From NCBI GenBank assembly GCA_037953745.1, contig JBAKBP010007150.1, forward strand, positions 1-64,000: a stretch of DNA of 64,000 nt, given 5' to 3'. This document shows positions 1-10,439 of the stretch, one piece after another. Each line of letters starts with the position of its first letter. Position 1 is the first letter of the stretch. The notes beneath the pieces are model-generated. The model saw nothing but the letters and a program-made list of their open reading frames with translations. It made no database searches and was not told where the DNA came from. The stretch is from Lithodes maja (taxonomy: Eukaryota; Arthropoda; Malacostraca; Decapoda; Lithodidae). The position numbers and the translations under genes were made by a program.

Positions 1-3000
1 GTTTGCTTAAAGAGATTGGAGGTGAAATTGGACCCCTGATCAGACTGAATCTCCTCCGGGTACCCGTACCTTGAAAAGTACCACAACAAGTTACTGACTA
101 CCGTCTTAGCCATGCCGTTTTTCATGGGGTATGCATCGGGGTATCTAGTGGCAACATCCATGATGGTTAACAAAAATTTATTACCAGCCTTTGTGGGAGG
201 GAGGGGACCAACCATGTCAACAACAATCTTACTAAAAGGTGGCCCAATTACAGGAATAGGGTGCAACGGAGCTTTAGGAATAACTTGGTTTGGTTTCCCG
301 ACCCGTTGACAAATATCACATGAGTTTATCCAGGACTGCACATGAGACTTCATCCCCGGCCACCAAAACAACTTCCCCAAAGCCGCCACCGTTTTTCTTA
401 CCCCCAAATGTCCTGCCAGCGGTGTGTCATGCGCCAAACTCAGTAGGCTATCCCTGCACTCCCGCGGCACCATCAACTGGTCCACTACCCCGGACCCCAT
501 CTTCCAGCTACGGTTAGGGTCTTGAAAACGCCGATACAGGATGCCATCTAAATAAAAAAAATCTCCCGGCTGTGCATCACCGTCCTCGTCGAGCTCCACA
601 GCTCCATTAGCACACGTTTGGAGCTCAGGGTCCTCCAGCTGCAACCGACGTATATCTGAGGGTGCCAAGCGATCTAACTGCTCCCGGAGCAATGCATGAC
701 CCTCCCCGATACTGAGCTGCTCCCTCTGTCTCTCTCGATGTTCATAACGTTGCTGTCGTGGAGACTCGTCATGCCCAGCCTCGTCACTCTCGATGACAGG
801 CCCAGGGGCTACTCCAGAACTAAGTAATGGTGCTAATACTGAATCACCCAGGAGAGCCGCCGAGTCAAAACTCTTAAAACCAACTCCAGCTTTAGCCTCC
901 TCCTGTTGATCGTTCCTCTGCTGGTCTGAAGACGGAGGACTAGGCTGTGACACTTTAGCTGCCCGAGCTCGGGTGACAGCACACGCCATGGGTTGTGCCT
1001 GGCACCGCTCGACCCACTCTCGCTCTTCCCTACTCACGTCGGCCGGCCTCTCGGCAACGACTAAGGGTAGAACCTCAGAAGCGGGCATTGCAAAGTCGTT
1101 GCCGAGAAGAAGGTCGACGCCCTCCACTGGCAGTTTCTCCACAATCCCAACATCCAATTCACGTGCCACACCATCCACCTCCAACTCCAACCGCACCAGC
1201 GGGTATGACCGAGTTGCATTAATACCCTGCACCACCACCACCCGAGCCGCATTTATAGGGTAGCCAGTCAAGTTTTTCATCAAAGTCTGGGAAGCACCTG
1301 TATCACGCAAGACCTCTACTCCATGCTTGCGCCCCGCCCACATCACGCAACCCCGTCCCCTATGGTCGCAAAAAACATCCTGAGCAGGGTTCGAGCCTCC
1401 CAGGTGCTTCTGCATTGGCTGTGCCTCAGCCTCTGACGAACTGCCCCGGGCAAACTCAGAAGGCTTCAGAGACACACCAATGTTGCAGGCCAAAGACACA
1501 GCTGCTGTAGGTGGTTTGCTAGGACAGACTCTTGCAAAGTGCCCCTTTTTATGACATTGATAACACTCTAACTCCCCTTTGGGCTTCCCTTGGTACTGGG
1601 AAGGGCCCGGCCCCTTCTTAAATGGGACGGTGCTAGTCTTGTGGTCAGTCTTGGTATCATAACTCTTGTACTTGTTTGCATAAGATATATTACTAACTCG
1701 GGGGGGTGGGGCGTCACGCCCCTTGTTACCTGCCTCACTACGCTGGGCAGACCCGCACCCACGAATTAATGATAGCCGGAGGTCAGCCATCTCAGCTGCC
1801 TCCTGTAGAGTTTTTGGATTCTTTTCTTTAATAGTTAAAGTCATTTCTGCACCTGTACACTTATAAAACTGCTCGAGCAGAAACAGCTCAGTCAACTGTT
1901 CGGCCGTCTCAGCTTTCTCAGAACGTGTCCAGTTTGTAAGTGCATCTTTTAAGTCCCGGGCATGTTCAAGAAAGGTCGCCTCCCTAGTCTTTGTAACACC
2001 CCGAAACTTCAATCGATATGTTTCTGGTTGCAACTCGTATGCCCGTAGGACAGCTCTCTTCAATTCTGGGTAGTCAATGCAAGACTCTAAAGGCAGTGCA
2101 TCATAAGCCTTCAGACCCTTACCCGTAAGTCTTGAGGAGACCAGAGCTGCCCACTTCTCTTCAGGCCAATTATGCTCCCTACACTTCTTCTCAAAACGAT
2201 TAAAAAATTCTGTGACTTCAGTTTCACTAAATGCCGGCACCAACTTGACTAAGTGGGACAAGGACTGTTCTCTTACTTGGCCCTCACGGCCCATCCGAAT
2301 CCCTGTCGACTCTGCACGAGTCTTATCTAAATCTATTTGAGCACAATATTTCTCTGAGTCGTACCTAAGCTCAGCCTCGTGCCTCCTAATCTCAGCCTCA
2401 ATCTCCTTCTCCTGCTTCCTAGTCTCATTCTCCTGCTTCCTAGTCTCATTCTCCTGCCTCCTAGTCTCATTCTCCTGCCTCCTAGACTCATTCTCCATCT
2501 CCTGCTTCCTAGCCTCATTCTCCATTTTAGCAAGCTCGAGTTTAAATATCATCTCAGGAGACAGGCCGGAAGAGGGAGCTGCCACTACTGAAGGAGGGGG
2601 GGCAAGAACTGGGGAACCACCATACGCACCGCCCGAGGGCACTCCAATCTTCCAATGCTCATCCCTCTGTGGGAGAGTGCTAACCTCCGGCAACTGAGTG
2701 GACGGCACTGTGGGAGTCGAGTGAGAGGGGATCTGGGGAGGAACCCCCCCAAACGCCCTCTCCTCCGAAACCCCATGTCGCCCACGCAACACCCAGGAAA
2801 TCAGCTCCCCCTTGGACATCCCTCCTACATTGGATAGACCCAAAACCTTGGCTATCAGGTGCAAGCCATAAACATTCACCCCAGTCAGCCTCTCCTCCGT
2901 CACATGGTACTGCTTACTCACAAAAAGTCTAGCATCCTCCTCACTAGTTACTAACGGCACCTCCTCACTTAGCATCTCTCGCTCCTCGTCAGTACTAGGG

Positions 3001-3008
3001 CCCGACAT
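1..3008 (-). CDS. Gmr1-like LTR element 1: gag-protease-integrase polyprotein, runs off left edge
   Basis: Polyprotein of a Ty3/gypsy-related LTR retrotransposon, read leftward from ATG at 3008-3006; I find no in-frame stop down to base 1, so more than 1000 codons are open. Order seen: proline-rich N-part, a Glu/Arg-rich repeat (R-Q-E-N-E type, about residues 160-220), a gag core, a CCHC zinc knuckle (CYQCHKKGHFARVC, about residue 480), protease active site DTGA (about 567) with LLGNDFA further on, then directly in the same frame the integrase: an H2C2-type zinc region (HDTPLAGHLG then CDICQRVGK), the first catalytic Asp in VVDMVGPLP (about 930) and the second in SDQGSNFTS (about 989). The third catalytic residue lies outside the window. 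Known: integrase before RT is the hallmark of the Gmr1-like clade; normal gypsy elements have it after RNase H. RT is expected further left but not visible. The frame starts 218 bases after its LTR, as in element 2. Confidence 0.88.
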   Translation of the reverse strand, partial: MSGPSTDEEREMLSEEVPLVTSEEDARLFVSKQYHVTEERLTGVNVYGLHLIAKVLGLSNVGGMSKGELISWVLRGRHGVSEERAFGGVPPQIPSHSTPTVPSTQLPEVSTLPQRDEHWKIGVPSGGAYGGSPVLAPPPSVVAAPSSGLSPEMIFKLELAKMENEARKQEMENESRRQENETRRQENETRKQENETRKQEKEIEAEIRRHEAELRYDSEKYCAQIDLDKTRAESTGIRMGREGQVREQSLSHLVKLVPAFSETEVTEFFNRFEKKCREHNWPEEKWAALVSSRLTGKGLKAYDALPLESCIDYPELKRAVLRAYELQPETYRLKFRGVTKTREATFLEHARDLKDALTNWTRSEKAETAEQLTELFLLEQFYKCTGAEMTLTIKEKNPKTLQEAAEMADLRLSLIRGCGSAQRSEAGNKGRDAPPPRVSNISYANKYKSYDTKTDHKTSTVPFKKGPGPSQYQGKPKGELECYQCHKKGHFARVCPSKPPTAAVSLACNIGVSLKPSEFARGSSSEAEAQPMQKHLGGSNPAQDVFCDHRGRGCVMWAGRKHGVEVLRDTGASQTLMKNLTGYPINAARVVVVQGINATRSYPLVRLELEVDGVARELDVGIVEKLPVEGVDLLLGNDFAMPASEVLPLVVAERPADVSREEREWVERCQAQPMACAVTRARAAKVSQPSPPSSDQQRNDQQEEAKAGVGFKSFDSAALLGDSVLAPLLSSGVAPGPVIESDEAGHDESPRQQRYEHRERQREQLSIGEGHALLREQLDRLAPSDIRRLQLEDPELQTCANGAVELDEDGDAQPGDFFYLDGILYRRFQDPNRSWKMGSGVVDQLMVPRECRDSLLSLAHDTPLAGHLGVRKTVAALGKLFWWPGMKSHVQSWINSCDICQRVGKPNQVIPKAPLHPIPVIGPPFSKIVVDMVGPLPPTKAGNKFLLTIMDVATRYPDAYPMKNGMAKTVVSNLLWYFSRYGYPEEIQSDQGSNFTSNLFKQ

Positions 3009-3225
3009 ACTGAAGTTCACCAAAAAATTCTCGAGACAAAAGTGTTAAACTCCCTTATGCAAGCACTAATTACTAAATTAACTGGAGTCTCTTAAATGCT
3101 CTCCTAATTGCCTTACAAAAAAAAAAAATATTCTTCAATATGTACGCTAAAGTACGAACAAACAAATGTTGTACAACTCTGCAAAAAATTATACTGTTCA
3201 CAAAATCCTAAGCAAGGTCGCCATT
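3009..3225 (-). other. Untranslated leader and primer-binding site of element 1
   Basis: Stretch between gag ATG and LTR of element 1. On the minus strand the LTR ends in GTAACA, followed by AA and then TGGCGACCTTGC (3212-3223), a tRNA-primer binding site of the usual TGG-starting form. The same site recurs at 6411-6422 and 61241-61252 in the sister elements. Which tRNA is used cannot be decided by eye. Confidence 0.75.
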
Positions 3226-4566
3226 TGTTACGACCGGGCACTCGGGTACACTAGGGCTCTTACACAGGACTCGAGTATGGCTCGCTGCCACAACGGAAAC
3301 ACACGATCCCAACCCCAGAGTACTGCCAGCCGAACAAAAAACGCCACTACCCTCCAGAGTTCTATCTGCTATAACGGGGTATACAAGAACTCGGTACTAG
3401 CGTTTCACACAACAGACTAATAGCAAGACGGGAGTTATCTAGTCTGGTCAACAATCAAACAAAGAAGAAAGTACTACAACACTAAAGAATAGTGTTGGCC
3501 GAAGCCGAAGTAATCCACCCTTGAACTAAGAACTTAAGAAGTCCTCCACCCTCTACTTCGGATCGGCACTATTACGTTACGTTAAACAATAGTCCTCGAG
3601 CATCAAGCAAGGAATCTTCTGATAAGTTAGATGCTTCTCGAATACTCATAAGAAGTAAGTATCGGATTTTGAACAGCAATTTAATGAATAACTCACTGGT
3701 AATTAAAGGCTTTAAATTGACATAAGAAGAATTATAAGAATAAGCAATAGGATATGGCAAACATTAAGAAGAAGTACTCCGACAATGCACTGGCAATAGC
3801 CTACTAAGATTGTGCTCGTGGGCCACTAATCTCTGAAGTAGCTAAGCGTGCCACACATGAAATCAATAGTGCTTAAACAATAATATACATAAGGAGAAGC
3901 TTCAATACTATGCTGTATCTGCTGGTCGAGCAAAGTCTAGCTGGGATATCTAAGGTTAAGAGACAATGGCTGAGCAAGCGGCTCGTAGCCTAGCGAGGTC
4001 CTTAAGACTGTGCGGCCAAATTACGGTAATTGACGGGATGCTCTCTTGAGAGATCCAGATCACTAGTATCTGGTTCTCTCCTGGCGATCCTCTCAAAGTC
4101 AAGCAAATGAGATAGCACAGTGTTGGGTGGCACAGGCAAAAGCCCTCACTCGCAACACAGTGCTAAACTCCCACGGTACACAGTCAGAAAGACCACCTAG
4201 GCGTTCCACGTCTCCGTTGCAATTGTACTGGTTCAACCGCAACCTAGTACTCATAGGAAATCACAACTCAGAAACCCTATCCCAGTCTAGCATTGCCTAA
4301 ACCAGCAGAAAACAGGAACATGAATAATCGCACACAGGGAAATGCATATACGAGTGCAACAAACATCAATCAATCCTATTCTAGTTAACCCTTCCAAAAA
4401 TAGGCTATCTAACAGGCACTTATCTCGTGAGAACTCAAGCGATAATACTTTGGCTGACTAAATCTGCACCAAAGGGGTCATGGAGGTTAAACAGGGACGA
4501 GAAGAGAAGAAGATAGGCTGTTCAGAGAGTAGAGAAAGTTCACATCAGTCGGAAGAATATGGATAG
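3226..4566 (-). repeat. 5' LTR of element 1, inner part (split by element 2)
   Basis: Inverted copy of most of the 1842-bp LTR that bounds element 2. It begins (minus-strand 3' end) with the complement of GGTCGTAACA and stops exactly at 4566, where the LTR of element 2 starts. The missing promoter-side 520 bases reappear at 12767-13286. The part from 3226 to about 4135 is almost identical to the matching LTR of element 2, the part from about 4140 to 4566 visibly less so. Confidence 0.9.
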
Positions 4567-6408
4567 TGTGACGCATGTCGAGTATGAGCATGCTGTACAG
4601 AACGCCCAGTCAGGCCCCACCCTCGCTAGGATCGTCAGGGCAGGAACTTTGGCTGTAGTCTGTGTAGAGTTTCCTAACTCAGTTTATGTGAACCGTTGTA
4701 CTATAAGTATTGTCATTATGTATTTTGTTTTCTTCTAAGTCAGCGAGTTCTATTTTGTATCATTGGTTATAAGTATTGTGTGTGGGACTTATATACAATG
4801 ATGAGAGGGAGAGTTATGTAACGACAGCCAGTGAGCGCGCCGCGAGGTGTGTAGGCCTAACTCCCTCCTCCCTTCCTCCCTTCCTCCCTTTCAGCGCGTG
4901 GGAAGTTCTTTGTCGATCCCAGATTGAGAGAGTGTGTGACGTCATGATTGCCAGTGGGCGGTCCTTAGTGTTGGCGATATGCTCGCTACAGGGCCGAGTA
5001 TAAAAAGAGAGGTCCTCGCCACAATTCTTCAGAACTCATCAGGCAAAGCGACCTCTCATATCCCTTGCAACTATCCATATTCTTCCGACTGATGTGAACT
5101 TTCTCTACTCTCTGAACAGCCTATCTTCTACTCTTCTCGTCCCTTTTTAACCAATGACCCCTTTGGTGCAGATTTAGTCAGCCAAAGTATTATCGCTTGA
5201 GTTCTCACGAGATAAGTGCCTGTTAGATAGCCTATTTTTGGAAGGGTTAACTAGAATAGGATTGATTGATGTTTGTTGCACTCGTATATGTATTTCCCTG
5301 TGTACTATTATTCATGTTCCTGTTTTCTGCTGGTTTAGGTAATGCTAGACTGGGATAGGGTTCCTCGAGTTGTGATTTCCTATGAGTGCTAGGTTGGTTG
5401 AACCAGCACAATTGCAACGGAGACGTGGGAAGCCTAGGGGGTCTTTTTGATTGTGTACCGTGGGAGTTTAGCACTGTGTTGCGAGTGAGGGCTTTTGCCT
5501 GTGCCACCCAACACTGTGCTATCTCATTTGCTTGACTTTGAGAGGATCGCCAGGAGAGAACCAGATACTAGTGATCTGGATCTCTCAAGAGAGCATCCCG
5601 TCAATTACCGTAATTTGGCCGCACAGTCTTAAGGACCTCGCTAGGCTACGAGCCGCTTGCTCAGCCATTGTCTCTTAACCTTAGATATCCCAGCTAGACT
5701 TTGCTCGACCAGCAGATACAGCATAGTATTGAAGCTTCTCCTTATGTATATTATTGTTTAAGCACTATTGATTTCATGTGTGGCACGCTTAGCTACTTCA
5801 GAGATTAGTGGCCCACGAGCACAATCTTAGTAGGCTATTGCCAGTGCATTGTCGGAGTACTTCTTCTTAATGTTTGCCATATCCTATTGCTTATTCTTAT
5901 AATTCTTCTTATGTCAATTTAAAGCCTTTAATTACCAGTGAGTTATTCATTAAATTGCTGTTCAAAATCCGATACTTACTTCTTATGAGTATTCGAGAAG
6001 CATCTAACTTATCAGAAGATTCCTTGCTTGATGCTCGAGGACTATTGTTTAACGTAACGTAATAGTGCCGATCCGAAGTAGAGGGTGGAGGACTTCTTAA
6101 GTTCTTAGTTCAAGGGTGGATTACTTCGGCTTCGGCCAACACTATTCTTTAGTGTTGTAGTACTTTCTTCTTTGTTTGATTGTTGACCAGACTAGATAAC
6201 TCCCGTCTTGTTATTAGTCTGTTGTGTGAAACGCTAGTACCGAGTTCTTGTATACCCCGTTATAGCAGATAGAACTCTGGAGGGTAGTGGCGTTTTTTGT
6301 TCGGCTGGCAGTACTCTGGGGTTGGGATCGTGTGTTTCCGTTGTGGCAGCGAGCCATACTCGAGTCCTGTGTAAGAGCCCTAGTGTACCCGAGTGCCCGG
6401 TCGTAACA
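4567..6408 (+). repeat. 5' LTR of element 2
   Basis: 1842 bp, TG...CA ends, terminal TGTGA/TAACA. Contains a TATA box (4999-5006) followed by an initiator-like CAGAACTCATC about 25 bases on. Short frames inside recur in every LTR copy on matching strands and are not genes. Confidence 0.93.
4999..5006 (+). promoter_or_regulatory. TATA box of the element 2 5' LTR
   Basis: TATAAAAA in GAGTATAAAAAGAGAGG, conserved at 11357-11364 in the 3' LTR and, inverted, at 12836-12843 in the LTR of element 1. About 430 bases from the LTR start, so U3 would be about 460 bp and R-U5 unusually long (about 1.4 kb). Confidence 0.6.
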
Positions 6409-6410
6409 AA

Positions 6411-6422
6411 TGGCGACCTTGC
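6411..6422 (+). other. Primer-binding site of element 2
   Basis: TGGCGACCTTGC two bases after the 5' LTR; TGG pairs with the CCA end of a tRNA. Shared with elements 1 and 3. Confidence 0.7.
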
Positions 6423-6623
6423 TTAGGATTTTGTGAACAGTATAATTTTTTGCAGAGTTGTACAACATTTGTTTGTTCGTACTTTAGCGTACATATTGAA
6501 GAATATTTTTTTTTTGTAAGGCAATTAGGAGAGCATTTAAGAGACTCCAGTTAATTTAGTAATTAGTGCTTGCATAAGGGAGTTTAACACTTTTGTCTCG
6601 AGAATTTTTTGGTGAACTTCAGT

Positions 6624-9185
6624 ATGTCGGGCCCTAGTACTGACGAGGAGCGAGAGATGCTATGTGAGGAGGTGCCGTTAGTAACTAGTGAGGAGGATGC
6701 TAGACTTTTTGTGAGTAAGCAGTACCACGTGACGGAGGAGAGGCTGACTGGGGTGAATGTTTATGGCTTGCACCTGATAGCCAAGGTTTTGGGTCTATCC
6801 AATGTAGGAGGGATGTCCAAGGGGGAGCTGATTTCCTGGGTGTTGCGTGGGCGACATGGGGTTTCGGGGGAGAGGGCGTTTGGGGGGGTTCCTCCCCAGA
6901 TCCCCTCTCACTCGACTCCCACAGTGCCGTCCACTCAGTTGCCGGAGGTTAGCACTCTCCCACAGAGGGATGAGCATTGGAAGATTGGAGTGCCCTCGGG
7001 CGGTGCGTATGGTGGTTCCCCAGTTCTTGCCCCCCCTCCTTCAGTAGTGGCAGCTCCCTCTTCCGGCCTGTCTCCTGAGATGATATTTAAACTCGAGCTT
7101 GCTAAAATGGAGAATGAGGCTAGGAAGCAGGAGATTGAGGCGAAGAATGAGGCTAGGAAGCAGGAGATTGAGGCTGAGTCTAGGAGGCAGGAGAATGAGA
7201 CTAGGAGGCATGAGATTGAGGTCAGGAGGCACGAGGCTGAGCTTAGATACGACTCCGAGAAATATTGTGCTCAGATAGACTTAGATAAGACTCGTGCAGA
7301 GTCGACAGGGATTCGGATGGGCCGGGAGGGCCAAGTAAGAGAACAGTCCTTGTCTCACTTAGTCAAATTGGTGCCGGCATTTAGTGAAACTGAAGTCACA
7401 GAATTTTTTAATCGTTTTGAGAAGAAGTGTAGGGAGCATAATTGGCCTGAAGAGAAGTGGGCAGCTCTAGTCTCCTCAAGACTTACGGGTAAGGGTCTGA
7501 AGGCTTATGATGCACTGCCTTTAGAGTCTTGCATTGACTACCCAGAATTGAAGAGAGCTGTCCTACGGGCATACGAGTTGCAACCAGAAACATATCGATT
7601 GAAGTTTCGGGGTGTTACGAAGACTAGGGAGGCGACCTTTCTTGAACATGCCCGGGACTTAAAAGATGCACTTGCTAACTGGACACGTTCTGAGAAAGCT
7701 GAGACGGCCGAACAGTTGACTGAGCTGTTTCTGCTCGAGCAGTTTTATAAGTGTACTGGTGCAGATATGACTTTAACTATTAAAGAAAAGAACCCTAAAA
7801 CTCTACAGGAGGCAGCTGAGATGGCTGACCTCCGGCTATCATTAATTCGTGGGTGCGGGTCTGCCCAGCGTAGTGAGGCAGGTAACAAGGGGCGTGACAC
7901 CCCACCCCCCCGAGTTAGTGATATACATTATGCAAACAAGTACAAGAGCTATGATACCAAGACTGACCACAAGACTAACACCGTCCCATTTAAGAAGGGG
8001 CCGGGCCCTTCCCAGTACCAAGGGAAGCCCAGAGGGGAGTTGGAGTGTTATCTTTGTCATGAAAAGGGGCACTTTGCAAGAGTCTGTCCTAGCAAACCAC
8101 CTACAGCAGCTGTGTCTTTGGCCTGCAACATTGGTGTGTCTCCGAAGTCTTCTGAGTTTGCCCGGGGCAGTTCATCAGAGGCTGAGGCACAGCCAATGCA
8201 GAAACACCTGAGAGGCTCGAACCCTGCTCAGGATGTTTTTTGCGACCATAGAGGACGGGGTTGCGTGATGTGGGCGGGGCGCAAGCATGGAGTAGAGGTC
8301 TTGCGTGATACAGGTGCTTCCCAGACTCTGATGAACAATTTGACTGGCTACCCTATAAATGCGGCTCGGGTGGTAGTGGTGCAGGGTATTAATGCAACTC
8401 GGTCATACCCGCTGGTGCGGTTGGAGTTGGAGGTGGATGGTGTGACACGTGAATTGGATGTCGGGATTGTGGAGAAACTGCCAGTGGAGGGCGTCGACCT
8501 TCTTCTCGGCAACGACTTTGCAATGCCCGCTTCTGAGGTTCTACCCTTAGTCGTTGCCGAGAGGACGGCCGACGTGAGTAGGGAAGAGCAAGAGTGTGTC
8601 GAGCGGTGCCAGGCAGAACCCATGGCGTGTGCTGTCACCCGAGCTCGGGCAGCTAAAGTGTCACAGCCTAGTCCTCCGTCTTCAGACCAGCAGAGGAACG
8701 ATCAACAGGAGGAGGCTAAAGCTGGAGTTGGTTTTAAGAGTTTTGACTCGGCGGCTCTCCTGGGTGATTTAGTATTGGCACCTATGTTAGAGTCTGGAGA
8801 GGCCCCAGGACCTGTCACAGCTAGTGAGGAGGTAGGGCCGGAAGAGACTCCGGGGCAGCAACGTTGCACACGGAGAGAGAAAAGGGTTGCTCAGTTTGAT
8901 ATTGGGGAAGGACTTGGGTTGCTTCGGAAGCATCTAGACAGGTTGGTTCCCTCAGATATTTGTAAACTGCAGTTGGAGGATCCGGAAGTTCAGAAGTGTG
9001 GTAATGGTGCTGTCGAGATTAAACACGAGGACGGGGAAGCATGTCATGTGAACCTGTTGGAGGAGTTTGTGAGGCAACCACCTGAGCAGCCTACTGTCCC
9101 TGCGTTGGTCTGCCGCGGCCAAGGTGGAGAAGGAGAGGGGGGCAGTAGGGCACAGGTGGAGGAGAGTAGGGATTGTCATGTCTAG
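6624..9185 (+). CDS. Element 2 gag-protease polyprotein, ends at an in-frame TAG
   Basis: Nucleocapsid/protease polyprotein of the LTR element. I take ATG at 6624 (context TTCAGTATGTCGG); the frame is open upstream to a TTG at 6609, but the element 1 copy supports the ATG. Seen, in order: acidic N-part, Pro/Ser-rich linker, a strongly Glu/Arg-rich helical repeat (about 7105-7250, likely coiled coil), gag core with LVPAFSETEVTEFF and FRGVTK, CCHC knuckle CYLCHEKGHFARVC (about 8046-8088), protease DTGA (about 8309) and LLGNDFA. After LEDPEVQKC, where element 1 continues into integrase, this copy jumps to HVNLLEEFVRQPPEQP, which matches the segment after the integrase C-terminus in Gmr1-like elements. 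The TAG at 9183-9185 stands where element 3 has Ser; the same frame continues beyond it. Confidence 0.85.
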   Translation: MSGPSTDEEREMLCEEVPLVTSEEDARLFVSKQYHVTEERLTGVNVYGLHLIAKVLGLSNVGGMSKGELISWVLRGRHGVSGERAFGGVPPQIPSHSTPTVPSTQLPEVSTLPQRDEHWKIGVPSGGAYGGSPVLAPPPSVVAAPSSGLSPEMIFKLELAKMENEARKQEIEAKNEARKQEIEAESRRQENETRRHEIEVRRHEAELRYDSEKYCAQIDLDKTRAESTGIRMGREGQVREQSLSHLVKLVPAFSETEVTEFFNRFEKKCREHNWPEEKWAALVSSRLTGKGLKAYDALPLESCIDYPELKRAVLRAYELQPETYRLKFRGVTKTREATFLEHARDLKDALANWTRSEKAETAEQLTELFLLEQFYKCTGADMTLTIKEKNPKTLQEAAEMADLRLSLIRGCGSAQRSEAGNKGRDTPPPRVSDIHYANKYKSYDTKTDHKTNTVPFKKGPGPSQYQGKPRGELECYLCHEKGHFARVCPSKPPTAAVSLACNIGVSPKSSEFARGSSSEAEAQPMQKHLRGSNPAQDVFCDHRGRGCVMWAGRKHGVEVLRDTGASQTLMNNLTGYPINAARVVVVQGINATRSYPLVRLELEVDGVTRELDVGIVEKLPVEGVDLLLGNDFAMPASEVLPLVVAERTADVSREEQECVERCQAEPMACAVTRARAAKVSQPSPPSSDQQRNDQQEEAKAGVGFKSFDSAALLGDLVLAPMLESGEAPGPVTASEEVGPEETPGQQRCTRREKRVAQFDIGEGLGLLRKHLDRLVPSDICKLQLEDPEVQKCGNGAVEIKHEDGEACHVNLLEEFVRQPPEQPTVPALVCRGQGGEGEGGSRAQVEESRDCHV

Positions 9186-10439
9186 GCGAAGCAGTGGGCG
9201 GGGGACACGAGTCTGGTGGCTGTGGAAGCGCTAGAGCACCTGTCTGAGCAGCAGTGTGCAGCACTCCAGCACCAGCTCGGTTCATACCCCACTGGTCGTG
9301 CCGAGCCCCTGAGTCTCACAACTCGGGCGGTGCGAGATGTTCCGCAGGCAGGTCATGTGACTGTTAAAAGACCGTTAGCCTCGTTGTTTCGGTGGTTTAA
9401 GGTGGGCGACGAGGCCTTGGCATGGTTGCCAGGTCAGGGTCGACCCATGGCTGCCAAGGGTGGTGGTCAAAAGGAGGACATTGAGCAGATTGGTAGGGTC
9501 GGCTGTGGTATCGCAGTGCCCGGTCGTCGCATGGCCTCCCAATGCTGCTCTAGTCTGGTGCAACAGCCCTACCATAGACCGACTGTATCTGGCCATGTCG
9601 CTGAAAGCGGTGATGCTGCGCAGGCAGATGTCGTCACAAGGAATGCGGGGGTGCGCATGTACGGTATCGGCGGGGAAGCCTTAGCAATAATGAACTGTGG
9701 GAGTGACTGCACGGGTGGTACTGATTGTCCCTCTCATGACCTGGCTGTTCTAGGGACGAAGGTGGAGAAGGAGGGAGACTACAGGTTAGAAGCTGCGGTC
9801 TCGGCTGGGTTGTGGGAGGGCACTAGGCATGTTGTCTGTGGAGACAGTGCAAGGCAGTTGTTTACTAGGCTATGGCAGTACTTTCGCATGTTTGTTGCTT
9901 CTCCAGGCCTGATGTACGGGGTAGAATCCGACATGCAGGCTGGAGATAGTGCAAGGCTCAGTTTAATTCCCTGCCGTATAAATCCTGCTCGACAGCCTAT
10001 GGTGCAAGCAGAGCTGGATTACGTGTGGACGAAGGATCTGAGGGATAAGGAATGTCGTGAGTGGTCGTTGCGTGTAACTTTGTCCGAGCGCGCTAAAGAG
10101 GTATGTGGTTTTGTTGTGGACGGGAGTACCTACCAGTGCAATGTTATGCCCTACGGACTTAAGAATGCACCAGCAACGTGTCAGAGCCTGATGAATGAAA
10201 GTGAAAAGGACAATGATGCACTGGGGCATTTCGAGATCTATGTTCCAGCCTATGGTCCGGTCGGTGTAGTTTACCCAGATCATTACCCTCTCAAGATCTT
10301 GGACCCGTTTCACAATCGGAATATGAGGCTGACCAGGTGGTCACTAAGGTTATTGGTATATAACCTGGACATAAGCCATATTGCCGGTTGTGACAACGAG
10401 GTTGCATGTGGTCGTTCAGGGGTATATGATCCTGGGTAA
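9186..10439 (+). pseudogene. Element 2 downstream frame: integrase tail, RT and RNase H remnants
   Basis: Same reading frame as the gag-protease part, separated by one TAG; open to TAA at 10437-10439. Recognisable pieces: HLSEQQCAALQHQLGSYPT (RT leader-like), RWFKVGDEALAWLPGQGRP (GPY/F-like integrase C-terminus), a second RT-leader-like piece ending DSARLSLIPCRINPARQP, an RT piece LSERAKEVCGFVVDG and MPYGLKNAPATCQSLMN, then the RNase H end HYPLKILDPFHNRNMRLTRW with LDISHIAGCDNEVA. The RT YxDD box and most of the polymerase are absent, so it cannot make active RT. The piece order (integrase tail, RT, RNase H, then LTR) supports a Gmr1 ancestor. Confidence 0.75.
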
